Part shown: piece by piece, positions 36,034 through 46,700 of the stretch
Numbering within the stretch: the stretch's first letter is position 1
Layout of the letters: every line of letters starts with the position of its first letter
NCBI RefSeq assembly: GCF_000003815.2
Contig: NC_049989.1
Coordinates: forward strand, 16,092,522 to 16,156,521
Direction: 5' to 3'
Origin: Branchiostoma floridae
Lineage: Eukaryota; Chordata; Leptocardii; Amphioxiformes; Branchiostomatidae
Length of the DNA stretch: 64,000 nucleotides
The notes under the pieces: generated by a model
What the model was told of the DNA's origin: nothing
What the model saw: only the letters and a program-made list of their open reading frames with translations
The model's database searches: none
Program-made: the position numbers and the translations under genes

Positions 36034-37831
36034 TCAGGCCTGTAGTCCCGAGCCCTTGCATGTTCTGTTGACACAATCGAGATGACGCCGCTTGGCCTTG
36101 TTGGCCCTGGGTGACGTTTGCTGGTTCCTCTCGTGTGGCGTATGGGTGTCGGCCTCACCCCTGTCAGTTGTACATTCAACTGGTCTTTTCGACGAACCAC
36201 CTTGAAAAACAGAAAGATTACAGATTTACATTTTGAACTTGACGTTTCACACAAAATTGTCACAAAGTATAGATGATCTGACCAACGCAGTGTCGTGCAA
36301 AAGTAGCCTATATACGTCACATTTCCAAGCCGAGGCCCGACCGGGCAGCTTTCAGGAACTAAAAGTATGACATAAAAGACACCAAACTACGCAAAACGTA
36401 AATAGTCGTTGGTATTATCTGTGTAAGATTTACGTATAATGTTAGTTCACCTTTATCCATGAGGTAACCTTTATCCGTTGTTTTTAAAAGCGAGGTATTT
36501 AGGGATATTAAGTCGATGGACATTGGTATCAAATTTGCAATATTTCAATGTATAGGAATATAAGAAACATTGCAGTTTGACGTCGACTTGATATCCCTAA
36601 ATAACCTGCTCCTAAAAGCAACGGATATAGGTTACCACACGGATAAAGGTGAACTAGCGTTATATTTCTATTCTTCGTTTCAACAAACAGCCCGGCCGGT
36701 CTAGTCTCCAAGCAGACCCTACGGTGCCTTATAGATATCATCAAAGCTGGTCAAGGAGTATAGTTTGACTCCCTTTGGCCGGCTATCTACCTTTGGCTGG
36801 CTATTTATACTCCTTAGCCAGCTTTGATACTACAGTATCTCGAAGGCACCGTAGGGTCTGCTTGGAGACTACGGCCGGGCCCAGGTTTGGAAATGTGACG
36901 TTAGCCCAAATCTCGCTGTGGAGAGGAGTCAGTTAAAGCCCCATGACAGCAGGGTTTGTGTTAAACAAACTAGTCGAACAGTACCTCGAATTTTCTGTGG
37001 GAAGTTGAAGTACCACGGAGCCCCTTCTGTAATGTCGTGCATTTTCTGTTGCTCCTCTGGCCATAGCTGACGGCGGCATGAGAGACGCCTAGCGGGTGTT
37101 GTTACACTTGCATCACCCACGTTCTGATTGGCGAGGACTTGCACTGTCTGTGGGTCGTCAAGGGTTAGCAAGATCCCGTCAAGTTGTAAGACATTCATTG
37201 TTGCACCGGATGCGTACTGTGCAACTATATCGTTTGAAGATGAACCTGTACAACACTTGTACCACTGCACATCCGGGGCAGTCGCGCAGACGAGAGAAGC
37301 GCACTTCTGTGATGGCGGGAAAGTCTGCTTGTTGAGCGTTTTGCTCTGACACGCATCGCCCAGTTGTTGGCTGTTTGTGGGGGTTTCTTGACACTGTGCC
37401 GCACTTTGGGTTGGTCTGTAAACTGGCAAACAACCATGTTGATGAACCCCTTCCTTAGCCTCTCCCAATGTGCCATTGTTAGCTGTCGTCAGCAGATCTA
37501 AATCTGACTTCTTTTCCGTTGTATTAGAGAGAAGTTCCTCCGCCCAACGTAACATGAAGTTTGTGTCGTTTTCGGTCAGGAATTTGAGCTCCTTTCCGTC
37601 GTCTGATAGTTGACCGGGAAGCCAGGGCGCTGAGGCAGCCTGTTGCTGCTCTTGTGTGAGGGAAGTTGGAGTCCTGAGTTCCCAACTCGGATCTGTTGGT
37701 GATGATATCGTTTGCCTTGGCTGCTGGATTTGGGAGTTACTCTCGCAGGGACTAACTTCAACCGAGGTCTTCTCTGTTTGAGGATAATTATTCCTATCAC
37801 CCAAACGTTCAACAGTCACACCTGCACTCAT
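36034..37831 (-). CDS. Unrecognised protein, two exons, 337 aa, disordered Gln/Ser-rich
   Basis: Exon 1 is 37831-36985 and exon 2 is 36200-36034. The donor CGAG/GTACTG and acceptor TTTTCAAG/GT join in phase 1, and the frame stays open for 282 codons in exon 1. The long open frame and clean splice make a real gene likely, but I recognise no family. The N-terminal third is rich in Ser, Thr, Gln and Pro. Short order-prone patches follow: FLTENDTNFMLRWAEELL (about residues 84-101), a Cys-containing stretch (SLVCATAPDVQWYKCC), VLQLDGILLTLDD, and PWYFNFPQKIRG before the junction. The C-terminal exon is hydrophilic with a basic cluster (ANKAKRRHLD) that could be a nuclear signal. No signal peptide or membrane helix. 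The intron (36201-36984) is built almost wholly of nested transposons. A. -3 A supports the ATG at 37831. Confidence 0.65.
36305..36905. mobile_element. Nested elements: family E interrupted by a MITE and a foldback
   Basis: The outer element has ends TACGTCACATTTCCAA and TTGGAAATGTGACGTTA, and matches the uninterrupted copy at 43843-44037. It is split by MITE family A copy 5 (36438-36663; flanks resume exactly at the ACGTATA / TTTCTATT point of the intact copy) and by a foldback (36702-36885, arms GTCTCCAAGCAGACCCTACG / CGTAGGGTCTGCTTGGAGAC). The whole stack lies within the intron of the 36-37.8 kb gene. Confidence 0.8.
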
Positions 37832-38344
37832 GATTCAAAAATGAAAGAGGCTTTCGTATAAAAGACAGCACGTATTTGTCCAGTTGCTGAAATAACCTCT
37901 ACCTTCAACGGGAATTGTTTTCTGTTGTTTTAGAGCGTTCGAAACAAAATAACGGACGTAACCTGGGATGACCTTTGTGACATATTGTTGTAGAACGTCG
38001 TAGTTACGTAAATACTGTTGCATTCGTGATAGAAGAGTCGATTGCTTAGCGACGTTACATCTAGCAACACAACCAAACGCTGTTGGGTCTTTGTGACTTT
38101 CTTTCCAAGGTCGCTAACGTCTTTAAGATGCAAAGTGAAAATTATCTCAATCTTGATCAAGTTTGGCTCACTGAAGAGCTACCCTTTCCCTGGTCATCAT
38201 GACAGAGAGGACAGACGTTATGTACAGTATTTAACGTTACAGGTTCATAGTACCGGGGAAATTCCCCCAAGCGCTTTTCGACAAGTACAATGAACATTGA
38301 GAACACGGCTCAAGTTCTTGTCCTAAGGTTTGCAACCCCTTTCA

Positions 38345-38445
38345 GTAGCGTGCATGTCGGGTGAGTGACAGAGCCGGAATCGAACTCATGGCTTCTAGTT
38401 CCAGAGGCAGGGCCGCTAACCACTGAACTACGCATGCTGCTATCG
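38345..38445 (-). mobile_element. tRNA-derived SINE head, antisense
   Basis: Reverse complement gives a tRNA-like segment with A-box-like AGTGGTTAGCGG and B-box GAGTTCGATTCC at normal tRNA spacing. The preceding GCATGCGTAGTTC resembles the SINE rather than a functional acceptor stem, so I call a SINE rather than a tRNA gene. Confidence 0.55.
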
Positions 38446-40314
38446 CAAGGTCACCATCGCAAGTGTCGTAAAATGTTAACATTTATCAAGGAGTCTTTAT
38501 AACCTCCTTGCATTTGTCATCAAAGCCTGTAGTATGCTTACTTTAAGAACTTTATGGTGTTACCTGCGGTTGTTTGTTTGTTTTGTAGGAATCTTCTGTT
38601 TATAAAAGAGTTCCCATATTTTAAACATCTTAAAGGGACATAATGTAAAAAATAAAGTCACTGTTTTCGGTCATTTCTCTACATTATGAGTTGAGTCTAT
38701 CTTATTACACTGCACAGCAATATTTACAACGTATGGATACGACTTTGTTGAGCCATGAGGATGTCTTGAAATATGCGCACTTCCCTCTCTACATAGTCTG
38801 TTATGTCTGCTATCAGTGAACTTTACCTAGCTCGTCGAGGCATGAATGTGCAATAAAGGTCTTACATTCGTTGATTCATTGACAAAGTTTGTAGTCAAAC
38901 CATCCGTGATGGATACAGTGTCATGTGGGCTGAAGCCGCTAGGTGGAGCTGTAGTCATGAAGTTTGTACAACACATTAGTCTAAGTTTGCTGATGATGAT
39001 GAGAATAAACTCTTTAACCCAAAGTTTTTACGATGTATACATGCTGTGACAGCTCTTTTGTACAACAGATTTCAAGAGACTCGATGCTACATATTGCTAA
39101 ATTTGTATATATCTTTAGATGTCAGAACCACTACTACTGGGCACGAATCACTACTACTGGATGTCGGGGAGCCCCTACGACCACTGAGGTTACGGGCCGT
39201 GAGTGAGTGAGTTTAGACGTCAGAACTCCCATAATGCAAAAATAGGCAAATATATTAAGGACTGACCTGCTATTAGAAAGAATACCGGAACTAATGATTA
39301 GCCTACTCCATTGCAATACATGTACTATATCAAAGAATTATGTTAGCCTTCATTGTTATGTTAACTGTTGACATACATTGTATCATGCACAATAAAGTTC
39401 TTCTTGATTCATGTTTGTGTGCTTGCATAACTAGTAGTTTGCCTATCCCTTACAGCAAAATCAGCAAAAGTTTTTGTTTTGTTGTGTCATTATGATCAGT
39501 GGAGCGTTGACATGAGAAGACGAACATTGAGTGATGTGCTTCTGTATTGTAAAAACTACTATTTTTTGTGATCTCTCAGTTTTTCATTGCCACGAACGGA
39601 ATGACTAAGACTGGCTTTATGATGAACTTGCTGAGTGAAAGACCAAGAGACCACTTATAGACACTGAACTACATGTAGCACGTTGATGAGAGATATAGGT
39701 GACTATGCTAGGAAATGGGGGTGAACGTTGGTCTCAAAGGCTTATAAGGAGTATTTTGGATGGAAAATCTTGTCAGGGAGAGACTCAGTTCCATCGAGTT
39801 TTGCATTTGCTGTTGCTGTGGAAGGACTTTGACACGTCTTTGGACAGAACCAGCTGCCTTGTCAGCAGTTGATAACTAATATTTATCCATTGTCACCGTT
39901 CATACATAGCCCAGGCACGTTTTGCACGTCTGCAAGTACAAAGTTCAACGGATCGGTCCAAAAGTTGTACGGGGGTGGGTCGGGCCTTCTTCTTTCAATT
40001 TTCAGGTTAAAAGTATAGACGTAAATTGATTTCATAAAGCAAAAATTACTAAAAATCGTTGTTGATTTCATGATTTTCTACAAGTATGTATTTATTGGGC
40101 TTAACTGTGTATTGTGGAGGGATTAACATAACAGGTGATTATCACTTTTTCAAGATGTTAACCCGGAGACCAGACTGTAGGGTTTAATCAACTCACAATG
40201 GGAAGGACCCCTACTCTTTTTGATAAGTGTGTTGGGTTCTTTAAAGTGCAGGGGTGTACACGTGGCTTTCCACAAAAATGATGGGACCTCTCTTTAACGT
40301 CTACCCTGGGTACC

Positions 40315-40565
40315 AGACAGGATCGGGTAGCTAGCGAGTTTTGTTCGGGGACGCAAGGCAGTCAGCCCGCCGATCTCACATTAGCGTTATGGGGAGTTTA
40401 AGCCCGAAGGAGTTATCGCTACCCTTTTCCCCAAGAAAAGGTCAGCGGGACCTCCTCGGGCTCAAACTCCCCGGGGCGCTAATAGGAGATCAGCGGGCCT
40501 GACTGTCTTGGGACACCGAATAAACTGTCCTAGCTGCCCGATCCCGGCTGCCCCTAGAGTATTTC
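40315..40565. mobile_element. Foldback element, about 250 bp
   Basis: Interrupted palindrome: GATCGGGTAGCTAG / CTAGCTGCCCGATC (approximate), CAGTCAGCCCGC / GCGGGCCTGACTG, GGGGAGTTTAAGCCCGA / TCGGGCTCAAACTCCCC. GC-rich arms, no ORF. Confidence 0.75.
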
Positions 40566-40589
40566 ACGTCCTATTCGGGACGGTTCTGA

Positions 40590-40730
40590 CTGGAACTACA
40601 TATAGTAGTGAGGAAAGTCGTGTATAGTGCCTTTCCAAAGGGCACAAAGTCGGTGATCAGTGGACTTTAACCTGGGACCTCAGGGTTCAGGGCCAAACAC
40701 CCTGCCATTTCGCCACATGATCATGACCTC
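40590..40730 (-). mobile_element. SINE fragment, antisense
   Basis: Contains GTGCCTTTCCAAAGGGCACAA and ACCTGGGACCTCAGGGTTC, the reverse complement of the body and B-box region of the other SINEs here. Confidence 0.5.
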
Positions 40731-40910
40731 ACGCAGACGGAATAGGACCATTTTGTGCTAGCTACCCAAAGTTGTCCCTTTTAGTTTGAATACTGACCAA
40801 ACCGGTTTGGTCATTGACCCTATGAGTTCGTGCCCCGTACAACTAGTTTGGGTAAACAACAGCAATTTTTGACAACGTCCAAAGACCACTTTCCAGTCGA
40901 TTCACCAAAC

Positions 40911-43761
40911 ATGGCGGACACGGGACCCACCGACACTCCCCAGGGTAAGGAGGCGGCCCCTCATGCGTGTTGTCCCGAGGTGTACACCAAACCGCCTCCG
41001 CAGCCGACCGAGAAGAAACCGGGACAACTCAGCCAGGAACAAGTCAGGCAGTACTTCGACGAGGTGAGTTGGACTATGACTGAATGGATTGTTTACTCCA
41101 CCAACTTTGCAGTCTAAATCAATTAGTTACAGTAGAATCCACAACATACTAGTACACGCATATTGCCGTATAGGGGGGTTCACACGTGCGTATATATGGC
41201 ATAATATGCAAAGCCGAGAGAAAGAGAGATATTCAAATTCGCCTGAGCCTCGCTAGGCTGCACAGGTCGCGGGAAAGAATAATAGAAATTCAACAAATAT
41301 AGTAAACATAGTGAGATAATATGTCAGAGGAGTTAGCTGGTCGCAAATCATACTCTTCTGACTTATTATGTGTCTATATATTTGTCCAATTTCTAGTCTT
41401 TTGTCAGCCATGTCTACCTTAATTGCCCCCAGGAGGTCAAGGTACTAGGTAAGTAGGTAGAGGCTAAAATTCCAAACGTACCTCATACGTACTTCAATAT
41501 ATATCATACATCGTGAAAACAACATTACATTTGTTCGGGCACAAGTATTCATCTAAAAACAACAGCTGTCCCAGAAAATGGGCTTCGACCTTTGGTGTTG
41601 GCAAAGGCCCAAATACATGCACAGATGGGCAAGAACTGGAAAGTGGCAACTAGAAATGTAGGGTAAAACTAACGATCAACATGTGCAATATAATGGCCAT
41701 CCAAATGGTATTTGAGATAAGAATTTTTTAGGCCCGTCAGAAAACGACAAAACCTAGTGTTAGCATGCAGTCAACCTCTCCTTTCTGGTTTGCTTCCAAA
41801 TCGAGAGGCAAAGTACAAAACATTCGACCCTGACCTCACCTCACATGACCTCACATGACCTCACCTCACCAGTCTCAAAGCCGCACCGGCAGTACGGGCA
41901 GCGATGCAATCAACAAATAAAATCGACCCATGAAACCTTAATTGTTGGAACGACGTGTATATTTCCGTGTGATAGAAGGTAGGCCATGTTGATTTGATAA
42001 CATGAATGACATCCTCTGGGAACCCCGAAACTGATGCGAGCGTGCGAAGAAAAAATAAAGGTTTGGCAAGGGGAAAAAGTATGGTGTATACCGGACAGTA
42101 GATTCTTCATTTTTATTCTTTCAGATCTTCTTTTTCGATTTTGAGAAACGGCCAAAAATTGATGCGTACGTGGATGTAATCCATACAATCAAATCAACAT
42201 GGCCTTACTATCCATTAAGTTAAGCCAGGTTCACACGTGCGTAACGTATATATTCAAGTTCCTTTTGAGGTCCATGTGGACAGGTCGCTGGAAAAATAAA
42301 TTTAGTAGAAATTTGACAAATAGTTAGCTTGTCGAGGAGTATGGTTTGGGACCCAGCTAACTCGTCTGGCATGTTATCTGGCTATATCTGTCCAATTTCT
42401 ATCATTTTCCGGCGACCTGTGGAGCCTTTTAGACTGCCGTACGGACTTTATACGTACTTGAATATATACGCACGTAGCAATCCATCTTTACCGTCTTATT
42501 ACAGGGGTACGTGTTAGTGAAGGACTTCTTCAAGCCAGATGAACTGCAGCCCGTCAGAGATGCCGTTGAGGATTTGGTGGACGAACTGGCACAGCGCATG
42601 CACAAAGCCGGCAAAATAACAGGTGAGGCAATTCCTGGGTAACGGTAAAGCTAAGGGCACAACCCACCGTACGTGCAAATACGTGCTGTCTACGTGGGAA
42701 ATCTTATGGGATCCGCAAGTAGTAAGGACCGCCTCCGTACGAACTCGTAGGAAATGTGGAGCACGCAGGTATTTTGGAGCACGCAGACACGCCGTAGAAC
42801 TTTACGTGCAGGGAAAACTTTGTGTGTCACCGCCCGTACGTGCCAGTACGGGCGAATCGCCTGCCCTGTGCAGCCTGAACGTTTTCAGAAATACGTGGCG
42901 GACAAGGCCTCCGAAAAAAAACGTACGGACAAATTGCACGTACGGCGGGTTGTGTCCTTAGATTAACGGTAAGGCCTACGTCACATTTCCAATCTGGAGC
43001 CCGGCCGGGCTGTTTAAGGAAACGAAAAATAGAAATATATACGTAAAAACATACACAAATAATGCACACGACTATTTTTGTGTAGTTTGGTGCCTTTTAT
43101 ATCATACTTTTCGTTTCTGAAAGCTACCCGCCCGGGTCCCGGTTTGGAATTGTGACGAAGGCGTAAAGCATGTGTCTCAGAATGCGCCACATTGCGCTCA
43201 GCGCTCGCAAGGTGGCGCAATTTGTCGCTTGAACTTACTATTTTTTTCAATTAAAAAAAACGAATGCAATTTGTGAAATATACGCCTCACAATATTGAAT
43301 GTTCATTTCTAATGGCGTATCGAATCATCCTTTTATTCGAAAGACCAAGCTTTGATATGTAGATTTGACTTGCTAGCAGAAGAGCTAACCTGTGTGCCAG
43401 GTTCGCAAACAGCATGGCAGCCTCTGAAAGAACTGCTGAGTTAGTACCAGCTCCCAGGATAAGCTAGCAATACCAACATGCAGAACTGTTAGGTTTTCCA
43501 ATAGCCCAGTCCCATCATTGCTGCGCATTCTCAATTCCATGAAGTGATCTAGACGATATTAGATTTTAACCTATGAGATAATTTTAACGCCGATACATTA
43601 TTTTAATGCTATACGTGTGAATGCTTTTAAAATTGTTTTGAATGTATGATGTTGTGTAACAATATGTGACGCACGAGATGGTGTATTGTAATATATCATT
43701 TGTTTTGTAAAGAGGGCACAATTCAGCCTTTGGCTGCCACGCCGTTCTGACAAATAAACCA

Positions 43762-43799
<38 letters not shown>

Positions 43800-46700
43800 G
43801 TAGATATGCCATAACCACTGGCTATTTCCGCTGCTACTAAGGCCTACGTCACATATCCAAACCGGGGCCCGGCCGGGCTGCTTTCGGGAAGGAAATGTAT
43901 GATATAAAAGACACCCAAACTACAGAAGACGTCAAAAGAATGGTCGCGGGCATCATTTGTGTATACTTTTACGTATAGATTTCTATTTTTACAAAAAGCC
44001 CGGCCTTGCCCAGGGTAGGAAATGTGACTCAGACCTGAGTTGGACCACTATTTCTTTCCCCTTCAGACACACACCAGGATGCGGGGCTTTTCTCCCGCCT
44101 GACACTACTCAACAATGACTTCCCAGGAGCGGCCGTCGTCCTGCACAAGAAGGGAACACTCCCTCAGGTTCGTTCTTTTTCCACCAAATCTGTAGATATT
44201 ACATTATGAATGGAAAACAGGAATCGCCGCTAAAAAAGATATTGTCATTAGATAACAGTTTGCACTCGACAGCATACAACATTCATCGCAAGGCCATGTT
44301 GATTTGATTATATGGATGACATCCTCTGGAAACTCCGAAACTGATGCAAGCGTGCGAAGACAAAGCTTGGCCAAAAAGTTGCCTTCATTATGAAATCTAA
44401 GTAGTCATAAAGGTTGAACAAATGTTTATACACACAGAGTAGGGTATACCAAATAATAGTCTTCGCTTTTGTTCTTTCACGTCTTTGACTTTTGAATTGA
44501 CCTAAGTATTCTATTAATCAATATCCGTTTTCCGACATTTTCAAAAAATCTATGACATATATTAATACCCCCGTCACATTAGGCAAATCTAATCGATCGG
44601 AAGACTAGTCTACGAGCTCTAAAGGTCATTTTCGTGAGTAAGACGTCCGGCGTTCCCACGATCATCTTGCGATTTTTAGGGATCGCCGGCGATTTTCAGG
44701 GGTCATACGATGGTCGCTGTGCAGCGAAACATATTCTGCACAAAAGCGACAAGTCGCAGGAGATCTCTGAGTTAGCAGAGCTACCCATTCGCAGATCGTG
44801 CGTGCAAATTGTGCGTACCTTGCAAGGGTATTGGTCGACTTTCGATAGATAGTCGTGCGTCAATCCAGCACAGACCTAGTTATTAATCATCGAGCACAAA
44901 TCGGATGGCGAACGCCCGTCAGTTGGGCAACGTTCGGACGACGTTCGCCAGATTTCCGTTTGTTAACAAATATTGAATGTCTGGGAATGTGAGGGTAATT
45001 CTGACATCGTGGCCCCTGTGGTAGTATGTAGGCTGGCTTTGAGACACAAAGGCAGCCTGCATACTGCCATACTTTTTTCTTTCGTCATTTCTAGTATGCC
45101 CGCGCATTAAATAACATTTATTGATATCTTGCCTTTCTGTGAGGAACGTTTTGTGTTACCTTGTCCGCGGGCAAGAGGTCATGGGAGGTTCATTATCATA
45201 GATTTATTCACAGACGATCGTACGAGCCTCGCTTATAATATGTGACAGGGACATTTTGGGGCGAAAAATACGCAAGACCGTCTTAAGATCTTAAAATCAG
45301 CCGACCTTCCTGCGATCGCGAAGTACGTCCGAAGATAGTATGTAATGTGACGGGGGTATTAGTGCTGCTTTGTACGACTTACAGTATGTCGAAAGCTTTC
45401 TTTGAAAACGACCGAAAATTGTTGAGCGCGTGGATGTCATTTATATGATCTAATCAACGCGGCCTAAGATTGGTTTACGATGATTAGTCGTGGATATCAC
45501 TCTAATTGCATGTACATACTGTATACTACATACAAAGTTAAAAATAAAGGTCTTGCCATCCTCCATGGCATTCAATACTTCGATATGTGAATGGAATCAC
45601 CCCTGGTATATGTTGTATATGTACGTCATTCATGTGACTGTATTTGACCAATCAGGCTTTTCGTGACCTTTGGTCCAATGAGCGTCTTCTGAACGTCATG
45701 GAACAGTTCATAGGGCCAGAGATAGCCGGACATCCGATCTGGAATCTTCGCACTAAGGTATCTATTCTCCTAAGTTACTTACTTACTTATCCTCTTCATC
45801 CCATGTGGGACATAAGGCTGTGATAAGTTTCCTCCACTGGGGTCTGTTCTGTGCTAGGGGCTGAGCAGCATCCCAGGGGATCCCAATGGCCGCTAGGTCT
45901 TTAGCCACAGTACGTCTCCATGTGGTTTTAGGACGTCCCCGTTTTCTCTTCCCCTCAGGGGCCCAATGTAGAGCAACTTTGGGAATACGGTCATCTGACA
46001 TCCGCAGAACATGGCCCAACCATTTCAGTCTTCTGATGGCAATTTCAGTAGACAACTGTCTTGTGTTCGTTTTTCTATACAGTTATTTCCCTAAGTAGTG
46101 CAGACAAATGCATATTTCCTATGACTTTAATTGTAAAACATTTGATTGTAAAACATTTCTTTTGTATTAGCTTTTCACAATCACAAGCTAATGTCAAATT
46201 GGTTTAGTAGATCTAGATTATAACTCTTGTAGTAGCTTGACATACAAACATGTATCTTTTGTTGTGACCTGTACTTACCCCAGTGTGTACTATATAAATG
46301 TATATACAATAAAGGTCTACATTAATTCAGTCATTGACATCAATTCATAAATATGCAAATGATTCGAAATACATGAATTAAGGTACGTATACGTTTATGA
46401 CCAACGGTGTAGCTGTGAACTTTTGAACATACAAACAGTCATAAACAGTCATTAAGAAATACCTTAAGTGTTGAAAACTTTTACAGACAGCTTTATAGAG
46501 TAGAATTTTTTTCTTTAGGTCTACAAGGAAAACGGTATGATATAATCTTAACGGAAATTATGGTCCATTAAAAACTAGGTATTCAAAGTCTTTAGCTATT
46601 GTACGGGAACATTAACATTTAACAGTAATGCTGTCTGACTATTGTTTCCACAGACACCTCGTAATGAAGAAGTGACAGTACCGTGGCATCAAGGTACGTT

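Larger units (their letters stand above)
37832..40910. other. Divergent intergenic region
   Basis: Lies between the start of the unknown gene (minus) and the start of the dioxygenase gene (plus), so both promoters are here. No gene seen. It holds an antisense SINE (38345-38445), retroelement-like tails with GCAATAAAGGTCTT (about 38850) and CAATAAAGTTCTTC (about 39390), a foldback (40315-40565) and another SINE fragment (40590-40730). Confidence 0.55.
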
